DNA of 64,000 nucleotides from Sulfurimonas sp. HSL3-7 (GTDB lineage Bacteria; Campylobacterota; Campylobacteria; Campylobacterales; Sulfurimonadaceae), in the NCBI RefSeq assembly GCF_039645985.1, contig NZ_CP147919.1, forward strand, positions 2,790,001-2,854,000. Direction: 5' to 3'. A program made the position numbers and the translations under genes. The notes beneath the pieces were generated by a model. The model ran no database searches. It had not been told where the DNA came from and was given only the letters and a program-made list of their open reading frames with translations. Positions 44,844-53,659 of the stretch are shown here, one piece after another (the first letter of the stretch is position 1; every line of letters starts with the position of its first letter).

Positions 44844-46226
44844 ATGAAAGTTCACACAAAGATCGGAAGCATGCTGTCTCTGGCAGCCGTATTGGTATTG
44901 AGCGGCTGCGGCAGCGACAGCAGCGATAAGAGCGAGACCTCTATCTCAACTGCACAGAAAAAGACTGTTCTGACCACCTATGCCGATATTGCCGAAACAA
45001 ACTACAACGATGCCCTCTCAGATGCCCAGGCTATGCAGATAGCAATCACTGCCTTTGCCGCAGCGCCCGATGAAACTACCCTGGCCGCTGCCAAAGCGGC
45101 CTGGCTGACTGCACGCGAGTCCTACGGTACGACAGAGGCTTTCCGCCTCAGCGAAGGCCCTATCGATGCCGAAGAGGGTTTTGCGACGATCTACGGAGCG
45201 CCGGAGGGGCAGATTAACGCCTGGCCCCTGGATGAGAATATGATCGATTATACGCAGACAAATAGCTCTTCCGAGCCGACAAGCGGCAACATCATCGACA
45301 CCGCCGATCTCTTCACACCCAACGGCGGCAGCGCCGTTGACGTGACAACGATCACCACGTCGGCTCTCGCGGAGCTCAACGAGAACGGCGGCGATGCCAA
45401 CGTCGCTACGGGCTACCATGCCGTCGAGTTCCTTCTCTGGGGACAGGACCAGGACTATGAGAACTTCCTCAACGACACCATTACAAACGGCGCCCTCAGA
45501 GCGGGTGAACGCCCTCTGGAGGACTTTGACGGCACAAATGCCAACAGCGACCGCCGGCTGGAATACCTGCAGGCTGCCGCCGATCTGATCGTGGAGGACC
45601 TCTCAACAGTTGCCGCGGCATGGGACCACAGCAAGCCGGCCGACTGTACGGTACTGCCGGCGACAGGATGCTACCGCGCCGCATTCCTCGGCGAGCTCGA
45701 TCTCAACGCCACCCTAGCGGGAAATTTCGAGAATATCGCACCAGACACCGCCCTCAAGACGGTTATCTCGGGGCTGGGTGTCTTCATCAAGTCGGAAGTT
45801 GCCAACGAACGCATTGCCGTCGCCGTCTTGACCCCGAGCGAAGAGGATGAGCACTCCTGCTTCTCCGACAACACCCACCGTGACATCGTCTTGAACTATC
45901 AGGGTTTTGTCAACATCCTGAAAGGCGAGTACAGAGGCGTTTCCAAAGGAACCAGCATGTACTCCCTCTTGGATACAACCGGCAAAAGTGCCGTTGACAC
46001 TCTGATCTCGGACATTTCAGAAAAAGTAGCCGCCATCGACAGTGCCGCCAGAACGTCCGAACACTTTGACTACCAGATCAAAGACGGATCGGCCTACAAG
46101 CAAAATATCATCGACACAAAAAACAAGATGCGCAAGCTGGGTGACGAGATGGTCAACGTGGCGGAGGCCTTCGATATCTCATTGTCGGAAGACGATGTCA
46201 CCGATGCAGAAGAGACCGAAATCTAA
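44844..46226 (+). CDS. Imelysin-family lipoprotein (IrpA/EfeO-M75 type), first copy
   Basis: A 460-residue lipoprotein (lipobox VLSGC, Cys22). The imelysin motif GYHAVEFLLWGQD (about 191-203) contains the GxHxxE signature. The pattern TYADIAETNYNDALSDA at the mature N-terminus is typical of the large IrpA-like branch. Imelysin proteins are periplasmic and iron-regulated in many bacteria, with roles inferred in iron uptake; the enzymatic activity once proposed is disputed. AAGGAATAATACA precedes the ATG. It is the first gene of a Fur-box operon with a di-heme protein, a second imelysin, an oxygenase-like protein and a porin. Confidence 0.88.
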   Translation: MKVHTKIGSMLSLAAVLVLSGCGSDSSDKSETSISTAQKKTVLTTYADIAETNYNDALSDAQAMQIAITAFAAAPDETTLAAAKAAWLTARESYGTTEAFRLSEGPIDAEEGFATIYGAPEGQINAWPLDENMIDYTQTNSSSEPTSGNIIDTADLFTPNGGSAVDVTTITTSALAELNENGGDANVATGYHAVEFLLWGQDQDYENFLNDTITNGALRAGERPLEDFDGTNANSDRRLEYLQAAADLIVEDLSTVAAAWDHSKPADCTVLPATGCYRAAFLGELDLNATLAGNFENIAPDTALKTVISGLGVFIKSEVANERIAVAVLTPSEEDEHSCFSDNTHRDIVLNYQGFVNILKGEYRGVSKGTSMYSLLDTTGKSAVDTLISDISEKVAAIDSAARTSEHFDYQIKDGSAYKQNIIDTKNKMRKLGDEMVNVAEAFDISLSEDDVTDAEETEI

Positions 46227-46229
46227 GCG

Positions 46230-47606
46230 ATGAAAACGATTCTTCCGATGGCACTTGCGGCCCTCCTGGCCGCCGGCTGCTCCGACACCGCCACAGAGCA
46301 GCCGGAGAGAGACACTCTAGCTGAAAACCACTACACCCAAGAGAGCGGGAAAAAAGCCTTCAGCCATGCCATAGGCGGCATGGACGGTACCCAGACGGAT
46401 CTTTTCGTTTTGGGCAAAAGCTTTTTCCGCATTCCCTGGGTCGAAGCCCCTTCGGCGACGACCGCGCGCGACGGCCTCGGCCCCCTCTTCTCTGCCAACA
46501 CCTGCAAAAACTGCCACCCCGCCAACGGGGCAGGCACCGCTGTAAACGAGCGGGGAGAGATAAACCGTTCTCTGGTAATGCGGCTCTCGCTTAAGCATGC
46601 CGAAAATATTAATAATGGCTTGGAGATGCAAAACGAAGGTTTTTTGCCTGAGCCTCACTACGGCGGACAGCTGAGCGTCAACGGCATTTTCAGTGTCCCC
46701 TTCGAAGGAAAACCTGAGGTCACCTACAAAACGGTGGAGGGGCGTTACGGCGACGGAGAGACCTTTTCGCTGCGTGCACCCGCCTACCGTATCGACAGTC
46801 TCAACTACGGGCCGCTGCACCCGCAGGCCAACATCGCACCGCATATCGCACTGGCACTGATCGGCCTGGGGGCGATCGAACGCATCGATGCCGACGACAT
46901 CCTCAAACATGAAGATATCAACGACAGTGACAACGACGGCATTTCGGGCAAAGCGAACTGGGTCTACTCTCCCGAGACAAAAAAGATGGAGCTCGGCCGT
47001 TTCACGTGGAAAGCCTCGGCCCCTTCTGTCCGATATCAGACAGCCAATGCGATGAGCAATGATATGGGGCTGACCACCCCGCTCTTTCCGAAAGAGAACT
47101 GTACCGAAAGCCAAAAAGAGTGCAACGAGGCCGCCTCGGGAAGGGATCCTTTTGATGTCCCTCAGGGCCGTCTGGATGCGGTCGCATTCTACATCTCCTC
47201 TCTGCGCATCCCCAAACAGCGTGAGATGGAGAACAAAGAGGAGGCCGGAGAGCTGTTCAGACGCATCGGCTGCACAGGCTGCCATGTCGAAAGCTATACG
47301 ACGGCAGACGGCCTTCATATCAGCCCCTACTCCGACTTCCTGCTACACGATATGGGCGAAGCCCTCTCCGACGGGCACCGCAACTTCAGAGCCGGGCCTA
47401 ATGAGTTCAGGACCCCGCCGCTTTGGGGTGCCGGTCTCTACAAAACGGTCGGCGGCGAAGCCAACTACTTGCATGACGGGCGGGCGAGGAGCATCGAAGA
47501 GGCGATCCTCTGGCATGGCGGTGAAGCTGCACCGTCCAGAGAGGCCTTTAAACACCTTACCAAAGAAGAGCGGGCCCTTCTGCTTGCCTACATAGGAGTA
47601 CTGTGA
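46230..47606 (+). CDS. Di-heme oxidoreductase (DHOR, DUF1111) lipoprotein
   Basis: A 458-residue protein with a lipobox-like AAGC (Cys17) and two heme c motifs: CKNCHP (about 92-97) and CTGCHVE (about 348-354). Regions such as GLGPLFSANTCKNCH, GKANWVYS and TPPLWGAGLYKTVGGEANYLHDGRA match DHOR proteins, related to MauG and bacterial di-heme peroxidases. DHOR and imelysin genes are frequently neighbours, as in Pseudomonas around icmP. It may change the redox state of iron or a ligand in the periplasm; that is inference. It starts 4 nt after the imelysin stop. Confidence 0.87.
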   Translation: MKTILPMALAALLAAGCSDTATEQPERDTLAENHYTQESGKKAFSHAIGGMDGTQTDLFVLGKSFFRIPWVEAPSATTARDGLGPLFSANTCKNCHPANGAGTAVNERGEINRSLVMRLSLKHAENINNGLEMQNEGFLPEPHYGGQLSVNGIFSVPFEGKPEVTYKTVEGRYGDGETFSLRAPAYRIDSLNYGPLHPQANIAPHIALALIGLGAIERIDADDILKHEDINDSDNDGISGKANWVYSPETKKMELGRFTWKASAPSVRYQTANAMSNDMGLTTPLFPKENCTESQKECNEAASGRDPFDVPQGRLDAVAFYISSLRIPKQREMENKEEAGELFRRIGCTGCHVESYTTADGLHISPYSDFLLHDMGEALSDGHRNFRAGPNEFRTPPLWGAGLYKTVGGEANYLHDGRARSIEEAILWHGGEAAPSREAFKHLTKEERALLLAYIGVL

Positions 47607-48685
47607 TGAGAGCACTTTTAACCGCCTTGACACTCTCGGCCGTGCTGCTGATGAGCGGATGCGGCGACAACGCGTACGACGGAGAGACCGGGCTGATCAA
47701 GACCACAGCCGCCGGTTCGGCCTCCCTCGTCTCACTCAACAACCGGGTGCTGCGGGCCAATTCCCAAGCAGCCTCGGAAGCCGCGCAGGAAGCCCTTGAC
47801 GCGATGCATGCGCTGGAAACAGAAGTCAACGAAGAGAGCTATGCCGGGGCAACAGCCTCCTTTGTCACCTTGATGACGGCATGGAAAAGGGTGGAAGCCA
47901 CCTATGTTGCCCAGGATTTCGAAGAGGCCCTGATCGACATGCCCCGCTTCATCGACCAGTTCAATATCGGCAAGAACAGCGATATCCCTGCACAAATGGA
48001 CAGTGTCGTCAACGGCAGCGGCGATGTCGCCGCTGCGCTCTACACCAGCTCCCACAAGACGCTCAATGCCCTGGAGTATCTGCTCTACGGCGATGAGCAG
48101 AACAGTTCGGCCCAGATGGTAACCCTGATGGCGTCGAATCCGCGTTATGCGCAGGCGGCGGCCCTGATCGTTCACTCCCTCCAGGGCCACCTCTCTGTCA
48201 TCAACGACTATTATCAAGAATCCAAAGCCTTTGAAACGGACATTATCACCTCGACAGAGAGCCTGCTCAACGTTCTGATCGACAGCAGCTACAAGCTCAA
48301 GGAGTGGCGTATCGGCGAACCCTCCGGATTTACACTCAAATACGAGGACGATCTGGATCCCGCCCGCGCGGAGTACCACCGTTCCAGACACTCTCTCGAT
48401 GCCGTCAGGGCGATCCTCGAAGCCCATCAGCAGGTGATTGCCAACGGACTCTACGACATCAGCGCCGCTGCCGGTGCAGAGAACGAAGCGACCCTAGTCA
48501 ATACGGTCATCGCCGAGGCACTGGCCGCCTGTGACGCTTTTGAAAACGCCTACGAGGATGATATTGCAGGAGCCCATGCTGCACGCCTTTACGACAAACT
48601 CGACAGCCTCCACGACGCCTATTATGTCTCGCTGATCAACGCCCTCGACCTGACGGCGGAGATCATCGAAGCCGACGGAGACTGA
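47606..48685 (+). CDS. Imelysin-family lipoprotein, second copy
   Basis: A 359-residue lipoprotein (lipobox LMSGC, about Cys18). It is the shorter branch of the family, with SSHKTLNALEYLLYGDEQ (about 149-166) where the usual GxHxxE motif is replaced by SHKTLNALEYLL. I judge it an imelysin/peptidase M75-like fold with an altered motif. The start ATG overlaps the previous stop (TGATG); a GTG one codon earlier is possible. It follows the di-heme protein in an order seen in other imelysin loci. Confidence 0.83.
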   Translation: MRALLTALTLSAVLLMSGCGDNAYDGETGLIKTTAAGSASLVSLNNRVLRANSQAASEAAQEALDAMHALETEVNEESYAGATASFVTLMTAWKRVEATYVAQDFEEALIDMPRFIDQFNIGKNSDIPAQMDSVVNGSGDVAAALYTSSHKTLNALEYLLYGDEQNSSAQMVTLMASNPRYAQAAALIVHSLQGHLSVINDYYQESKAFETDIITSTESLLNVLIDSSYKLKEWRIGEPSGFTLKYEDDLDPARAEYHRSRHSLDAVRAILEAHQQVIANGLYDISAAAGAENEATLVNTVIAEALAACDAFENAYEDDIAGAHAARLYDKLDSLHDAYYVSLINALDLTAEIIEADGD

Positions 48686-48686
48686 G

Positions 48687-49571
48687 ATGATCGGCATCGA
48701 TTACCTCTTCAATGAACACCAGCGCATCTTCTGGCTCTACCTTGCAAGCGCTTTTGTGATCGCCCTTTACTTCGTGTGGCGCAGACCGGAGTATCGTAAG
48801 ATCCTCTTCGCCAAAACCATCTGGTGGCACCGATCGGCACAGCTGGACTATCTCTACTTCTTTGTGATCGCCCTCATCAAAGCCCTGCTGATCGCACCGC
48901 TGCTCTTCAGCGCGGCAGAGGTCGCCCTCGCCATGGTGAAGGGGATGCAGCTGCTCTTCGGCTACCAGCCGATGTTGCGGTGGGAGAAGACGGCCATCGT
49001 TCTGCTCTACACCCTGGCCCTCTTTGTCGTCAGCGATCTCACCCGCTACTGGCTGCACCGCATGATGCATCGTATCCCGCTGTTATGGCGTTTTCACCGC
49101 GTTCACCATAGTGCCGAAGTCCTGAACCCGGCCACCTTTTACCGGGTCCACCCGGTCGAAAATCTTCTTTTCGGTCTGCGTTACGCACTTAGTGCTGGGT
49201 TTGTCAGCGGGATTTTTATCTACTTCTTCGGCGCGCGCGTCGGTCTGGTCGAGTTTCTAGGTGCCAACGCCTTCGTGGTCCTATTTACCCTCGCCGGTGC
49301 AAACCTCCGCCACTCACATCTGCCGCTTCGTTTTCCGGCGGTGTTCGAAAAAATATTCGTTTCGCCCTATATGCATCAGCTCCACCACTCGACGACCCAC
49401 ACCCATACCAACTTCGGCGGTGCACTCAGCATCTGGGACGCTCTCTTCGGGACGCGTCTCATTCAGAAGAGCGAAGATCTTCGCTTCGGCATTGATGAAA
49501 ACGTCAACCACAACAGCGTCCTGGCACTGCTGTTCGAACCCTTTAATCTACATACAGGAACAGAAAAATGA
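48687..49571 (+). CDS. Sterol desaturase/fatty acid hydroxylase-family membrane protein
   Basis: A 294-residue membrane protein with about four to five membrane segments. It has the eight-histidine di-iron signature: HRMMH (about 128-132), HRVHHS (about 142-147) and HQLHHSTTHTHTN (about 233-245). This superfamily hydroxylates or desaturates lipids with O2. The substrate is unknown; sterols are not expected here. It is packed between the imelysin and porin genes (1-nt gap and 4-nt overlap), which ties it to the iron operon. In such an operon a di-iron oxygenase is an odd partner. Confidence 0.87.
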   Translation: MIGIDYLFNEHQRIFWLYLASAFVIALYFVWRRPEYRKILFAKTIWWHRSAQLDYLYFFVIALIKALLIAPLLFSAAEVALAMVKGMQLLFGYQPMLRWEKTAIVLLYTLALFVVSDLTRYWLHRMMHRIPLLWRFHRVHHSAEVLNPATFYRVHPVENLLFGLRYALSAGFVSGIFIYFFGARVGLVEFLGANAFVVLFTLAGANLRHSHLPLRFPAVFEKIFVSPYMHQLHHSTTHTHTNFGGALSIWDALFGTRLIQKSEDLRFGIDENVNHNSVLALLFEPFNLHTGTEK

Positions 49572-50902
49572 AAAAAACACTATTAGGATTGAGCGCCCTT
49601 GCCTCTTTGGCATCAGGCGCGACCAACGAGGCGCTGCAGCAGCAGCTCGACCAGCTCAGAACAGAGATGCAGGAGATGCGTCAGGAGCAGTCAGAAACCA
49701 ACGAGGCGCTGCTCGACGAGATCACGGGCAAGGACGCGGCAGCAGCAGAAGATGAGTATCAGAGCTTCTCCTCTATGGGGGTTGCCGCATCCAAAGTCTA
49801 CCACTCCCGCGACTTTCTCTCGATCGGCGGCTACGGCGAGTATGAGTACAAAAAATATTTTGACTACAAAAACTACGACAGCGATACGGCCAACGCCACC
49901 CGCAACAAAAGCGAGTTCAACATTGTCCGTTTCGTTCCCTATTTCGGCTTCAAGTTCAACGACTGGATCGTCATGAACACAGAGGTCGAATTCGAAGACG
50001 GCGGTGCCCGTTCCGACGACACCAAAAACTACAAATATGCCATCGTCGAGTTCTCCTACCTGGACTTTCTGATCGACAAAGCCTATTCCCTCCGCGTCGG
50101 ACACATTCTCGTCCCGATGGGTCTGACCAACCTCAACCATGAGCCTGTCGCCTACCTGACGACGGAGCGGCCGACGGTAGAGACCCTCATCATTCCCTCC
50201 ACCTGGCATACCAACGGGGCCCTTCTCCACGGGGAGATCGACGGGTTCGAATACTATGCCGGCCTGATCACCTCGCCGGATGCAGGCGCCTTTGTAGAGG
50301 GGCGCTATATACAGCAGGGGCGCCTGGGCGCACGCCAGTTTACCGATGACTTCAGTGGTGTTGTCCGTGCGAGCTATAGCGTCGGCAGCGGCTTCGATAT
50401 CGGTGCTTCGGCACTCTACGGGCAGAGTTCGATATTAAACGAGTCGAAACCCGGTGACACCTTGACAAGCGGCAATGCCGATATCTCGATGGTAATGTTT
50501 GAGGCCCATGCCACCTATAACGCAGAGGGCTTCAATGTGAAAACATTGGCAACCTATGGCGCCCTCGACGGCGACCTGGCCGAACTTCGTACAGCAACCG
50601 GCGAGCAGATCTCTTCCAAAGTCAACGGGCAGTACCTGACCGTCGGATATGACCTCTTTCACCTCCTTTCAACGTCACAAAACTTCTATCTTGTCGGCGA
50701 TATCGAGCGTTTGGATATGGATGCCGACGGGGTGACCGACAACCCCGACAACAACCGTTTTATGGAATACAGCGGCGGCTTTGCCTACTACCCGGACCCG
50801 AAAGTCGTCATCAAGGCCGACTTTATGGTGCGCGACTACGGCAGCAGTGCCAATTTAGCAGATGAACAGGCCGCAACCGTTTCGGCCGGCTTCATCTTTT
50901 AG
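49568..50902 (+). CDS. Porin-like outer-membrane protein with coiled-coil N-terminus
   Basis: A 444-residue protein with a signal peptide (cleaved near ASGATN), an N-terminal coiled coil (about 19-55, LQQQLDQLRTEMQEMRQEQ) and a beta-barrel ending in SAGFIF. SIGGYGEYEYKKYF starts the barrel. The barrel resembles phosphate-selective porin O/P type proteins. It could allow iron or another small substrate to cross the outer membrane without TonB. It overlaps the oxygenase gene by 4 nt (ATGA). Confidence 0.82.
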   Translation: MKKTLLGLSALASLASGATNEALQQQLDQLRTEMQEMRQEQSETNEALLDEITGKDAAAAEDEYQSFSSMGVAASKVYHSRDFLSIGGYGEYEYKKYFDYKNYDSDTANATRNKSEFNIVRFVPYFGFKFNDWIVMNTEVEFEDGGARSDDTKNYKYAIVEFSYLDFLIDKAYSLRVGHILVPMGLTNLNHEPVAYLTTERPTVETLIIPSTWHTNGALLHGEIDGFEYYAGLITSPDAGAFVEGRYIQQGRLGARQFTDDFSGVVRASYSVGSGFDIGASALYGQSSILNESKPGDTLTSGNADISMVMFEAHATYNAEGFNVKTLATYGALDGDLAELRTATGEQISSKVNGQYLTVGYDLFHLLSTSQNFYLVGDIERLDMDADGVTDNPDNNRFMEYSGGFAYYPDPKVVIKADFMVRDYGSSANLADEQAATVSAGFIF

Positions 50903-50912
50903 AGGAGACATG

Positions 50913-52073
50913 ATGAAAAACTTTCAAACCTTTGCAGCCGCAGCGGCGTCGGCACTCCTGTTGAATGCCTGCAACGGCAGCAGCGGCAACGACACAGCTG
51001 ATGTCGCGCTCTACAGCACAAAAGAGGCACTCGGAGCAGCACTCTTTTTCGACACCAACCTCTCCTTCAACCGCACCCAATCCTGTGCGACCTGCCACAA
51101 CCCCGAACACAGTTTCATAGATGACCGGGAGAACATCGTAGAGGGGGCGGTCTCTTTAGGCGACAACGGCACCTCTCTGGGCGAGCGCAACGCCCCGACG
51201 GCAGCCTATGCAAAGTTCTCGCCTCACTTCAGCCTGACCGGAGCACATCCCAAAGGCGGTCAGTTTCTCGACGGGCGTGAGGATGACCTGAAAGGGCAGG
51301 CGGGCGGACCGCCGACCAACCCTATCGAGATGGGGATGCCGAGCAAAGCAGCGACCGTGACGCGCATCGAAGAGAACAGCGACTATGTCGATGCCTTTAA
51401 ACAGCTCTACGGCGATGCCGTCTTCTCCGATGCAGAAAGCGCCTATGCCGCTATGGCAGAAAGCATTGCAAAATTTGAGAAGACAGAGCTCTTCGCCCCT
51501 TTCGACAGCAAATACGACCGCTACCTGCAAGGGGAGTACACGATGACCTCTCAGGAGGAGCTCGGTATGGCTCTTTTCTTTTCCGAGGCCAACACCAACT
51601 GCGCCACCTGCCACCAGCTCAACTCCCAGAGTGAGACGGCCAAAGAGACCTTCAGCAGCTACGAGTTCCACAACATCGGCGTACCGCCCAATACGGATCT
51701 CTACAGCGCAAATACGCCGCTTGCCGGCGGTGTGATCGACGACGGCCTCTTCAGGAACCCCGCCGTCAGTGACGAGGCGCACAAGGGCAAATTCAAAACG
51801 CCGACCCTGCGCAATATCGCCGTCACCGGCCCCTACATGCATAACGGCGTCTTCAGGGGGCTCCGCACCGTGATCGAATTTTACGACCATATGGGGAGCG
51901 GAGACCGGCCGGAGAACCCCGAGACCGGCCTGCCGTGGGGCGATCCCGAGACGAACGCCACCGTCAACCGCACCGACCTGAGCATGCCGGCACTGACTGA
52001 CACAAAGATCGACGCCCTTGTCGCCTTCTTGAAGACGCTGACCGATAAGCGCTATGAGCAGCTGCTCGAGTAG
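50913..52073 (+). CDS. Cytochrome c peroxidase/MauG-family di-heme lipoprotein
   Basis: A 386-residue protein with a lipobox-like LLNAC (about Cys19) and two heme c motifs: CATCHNPEHSF (about 54-64) and CATCHQLNSQ (about 230-239). FDTNLSFNRTQSCATCH, GQFLDGREDDLKGQA and FKTPTLRNIAVTGPYMHNGVF are family hallmarks. It reduces H2O2 or acts like MauG. Two start codons are adjacent; the ATG at 50913 is better spaced from GAGGAG. It is the second di-heme peroxidase-like gene of the operon, which is notable next to an iron-uptake set. Confidence 0.9.
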   Translation: MKNFQTFAAAAASALLLNACNGSSGNDTADVALYSTKEALGAALFFDTNLSFNRTQSCATCHNPEHSFIDDRENIVEGAVSLGDNGTSLGERNAPTAAYAKFSPHFSLTGAHPKGGQFLDGREDDLKGQAGGPPTNPIEMGMPSKAATVTRIEENSDYVDAFKQLYGDAVFSDAESAYAAMAESIAKFEKTELFAPFDSKYDRYLQGEYTMTSQEELGMALFFSEANTNCATCHQLNSQSETAKETFSSYEFHNIGVPPNTDLYSANTPLAGGVIDDGLFRNPAVSDEAHKGKFKTPTLRNIAVTGPYMHNGVFRGLRTVIEFYDHMGSGDRPENPETGLPWGDPETNATVNRTDLSMPALTDTKIDALVAFLKTLTDKRYEQLLE

Positions 52074-52082
52074 GGGGAGGCA

Positions 52083-52421
52083 ATGCTTTATATCAATCCA
52101 AAAGAACGCGACTCTCTGATCTGCTTTCGAAGAGCGCTCTACCACCATCTCAAAGAGAACAGGAAGCGCTACTCCGACCAGAGAGAGCTGGTACTCAAAC
52201 TGCTGCACGAGCAGAGCCATCCGGTCAGCATCGACTACCTGACCCGTCAGCTCGCCGACGGCAAAAAGAGCGCCGGATACGCCACAGTGCGACGCCATAT
52301 CAACTTCTTTGCCGAGATGGGGTGGCTGATCATCATCAACAGGGTTAAAAAAGGGTATCTCCTGAAAAAAGAGTGCCTTTATGATGAAGAGGTGATCGAC
52401 ATCGAACTTCCCCTGCCGTGA
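52083..52421 (+). CDS. Fur-like winged-helix protein lacking the metal-binding domain
   Basis: A 112-residue protein. Residues 15-90 resemble the Fur-family N-terminal DNA-binding domain: KENRKRYSDQRELVLKLLHEQSHPVSIDYL, then SAGYATVRRHINFFAEMGWL (given as positions about 24-53 and 64-83). The usual C-terminal dimerisation domain with His/Cys metal ligands is absent and the protein ends with a short acidic segment. It may be an orphan DNA-binding domain, antagonist or partner of Fur. It follows the peroxidase gene by 9 nt with AGGGGGAGG as ribosome binding site, so it is the last gene of the iron operon. Confidence 0.75.
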   Translation: MLYINPKERDSLICFRRALYHHLKENRKRYSDQRELVLKLLHEQSHPVSIDYLTRQLADGKKSAGYATVRRHINFFAEMGWLIIINRVKKGYLLKKECLYDEEVIDIELPLP

Positions 52422-52473
52422 TCACCGGTATCGGACAGCCACTCCTGCGTATATATATTTACAGCTCGATATT

Positions 52474-52525
52474 TTTTAATAATGATTATTAAAATAAAGG
52501 TCTGTTAAGCTCAACTCCCTATAAT
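52474..52525 (+). promoter_or_regulatory. Fur box and -10 box before the flavodoxin operon
   Basis: A palindrome with 10-nt arms around a central G spans 52474-52494 (TTTTAATAAT, G, ATTATTAAAA), a very good Fur-box match. A TATAAT box follows at 52520-52525. A further half site lies at about 52531-52543. Fur bound here would cover the -35 region, predicting repression when iron is ample. Confidence 0.82.
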
Positions 52526-52559
52526 TATGAGAACAATTATCATAAAAGGAGCTGCTGTT

Positions 52560-52655
52560 ATGCGAATGAACGAGATGGATGGACCCACAGCTTTTCTGGA
52601 TGATCTCTATGTGCTGATACGCGAAATGCTGAAAAACAGGAAGAGGGGTTGCTAA
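52560..52655 (+). CDS. 31-residue protein in the Fur-controlled operon
   Basis: A very small frame starting at ATG 52560 after AAAAGGAGCTGCTGTT (strong ribosome binding site). It encodes 31 residues with an acidic middle (FLDDLYVLIREML) and a basic end (KNRKRGC). It ends TAATG, overlapping the start of the next gene by one base, which supports translation. It has the size of HemP-like hemin uptake proteins but not their sequence. Function unknown. Confidence 0.55.
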   Translation: MRMNEMDGPTAFLDDLYVLIREMLKNRKRGC

Positions 52656-53116
52656 TGTCGAATATCGATCTGATGCTGCACCGCAAGCTCTCCTCTGTTG
52701 ATGCTTCCGGGACCCCGGCCTCCAAAAAGGTAACCTACCGCAGGCTTCTGTGCGAGGCCTTCAACCTCTGTCTCGGCGAAGAGGCGAAAATCCCCCTCGA
52801 CGAGACGATGCTCTCGCGTACGGACCTGCGCACTATTGTCAACAACGCGATCTTCTCTTTTTTCCAGTACCACAGGCTGCGTCCCGAGAAGAGTAAGAAG
52901 GTGACGATGATCTATGCCCAGGAGTCACTTCTCTTTCATCAGTTCTTCAAGCAGTCGACCCACCCGAAGGCCCGCTACTTCGCGAGAGGGGAGCTGTTCG
53001 ATCCCGACTTTGCCCTGCTCCTTGGCTACCGCCACCCGGCGGCCAGGCTTATCGCACTTCTCTTTGACGGAAAACAGGTGAGACTGATGTGTGACCTGCT
53101 CAAAAACAGGGAATAA
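52655..53116 (+). CDS. Unknown protein in the Fur-controlled operon
   Basis: A 153-residue soluble protein that I do not recognise. It contains a basic helical region (about 20-80) with LCEAFNLCLGEE and NNAIFSFFQYHRLRPEKSKK, and a C-terminal part with YRHPAARLIALLFDGKQVRLM. Two cysteines lie at about 32 and 37. Translation is coupled to the 31-residue protein (TAATG) and the flavodoxin start lies 1 nt after its stop. Context alone suggests a role in adaptation to iron shortage. Confidence 0.65.
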   Translation: MSNIDLMLHRKLSSVDASGTPASKKVTYRRLLCEAFNLCLGEEAKIPLDETMLSRTDLRTIVNNAIFSFFQYHRLRPEKSKKVTMIYAQESLLFHQFFKQSTHPKARYFARGELFDPDFALLLGYRHPAARLIALLFDGKQVRLMCDLLKNRE

Positions 53117-53117
53117 G

Positions 53118-53573
53118 ATGCACAGAATAGGCCTGTTTTACGCCTCTCCGGCAGCCTCTACAGCCAATATCGAGAAAGAGCTCGCCGCTCTCGCTCCCCT
53201 TGGAGAGATCGACCTCTGCGATATCGGCACGGCCCCGGCAGAGGCCATCTCCGCCTACAGGCATATGATCATCGGTCTGCCGCTATGGGATGAGGGCAGA
53301 GCACCGGATGCGTGGAAGGCCTATCTGCTGCAGATAGGGCATGCCGATCTTTCGGAGAGGATCGTGGCCTTTTATGGGCTGGGTACACAGGAGGGGTACA
53401 GCGAGACATTTTTAGAGGCGATGACCGCACTTTATGATCTTGTTGCTCGGAAAGGAGGGATCATCGTCGGATCATGGCCGATCGACGCAGCTCCTTCCTG
53501 TGGTTGGGTTCGAAACGAAGGAAGCGGAGAGCTGAAGAGATGGGTGCAGCAGATAGCACCCTATTTTCTGTAG
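53118..53573 (+). CDS. Divergent flavodoxin
   Basis: A 151-residue flavodoxin-like protein. The N-terminal strand IGLFYAS is followed by PAASTANIEKEL in the position of the FMN phosphate loop (normally TGxT), so the loop is altered. IIGLPLWDEGRAPDAW (about 57-72) and FYGLGTQEGYSETFLEAM (about 93-110) match the 50s and 90s loops. Flavodoxin replaces ferredoxin under iron shortage, which fits the Fur box. I chose the ATG at 53118; a frame extending upstream to 53091 overlaps the previous gene. Confidence 0.82.
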   Translation: MHRIGLFYASPAASTANIEKELAALAPLGEIDLCDIGTAPAEAISAYRHMIIGLPLWDEGRAPDAWKAYLLQIGHADLSERIVAFYGLGTQEGYSETFLEAMTALYDLVARKGGIIVGSWPIDAAPSCGWVRNEGSGELKRWVQQIAPYFL

Positions 53574-53659
53574 GGAGCAGGGCGGCAGTATTTTTAGAAA
53601 ACCGCCTTTCGTTCGCATCTGAACGCTGTTTCGGCCCCAGCAGGGTTTTCCGCCGGCTC

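Noticed and set aside
46317-47318. 333-codon minus-strand frame opposite the di-heme protein gene
   Set aside because: The plus-strand frame has two CxxCH motifs, a signal sequence and operon context. The minus frame has none.
51156-52298. 380-codon minus-strand frame opposite the peroxidase gene
   Set aside because: Antisense of a well-supported di-heme peroxidase; GC-rich third positions keep the frame open.
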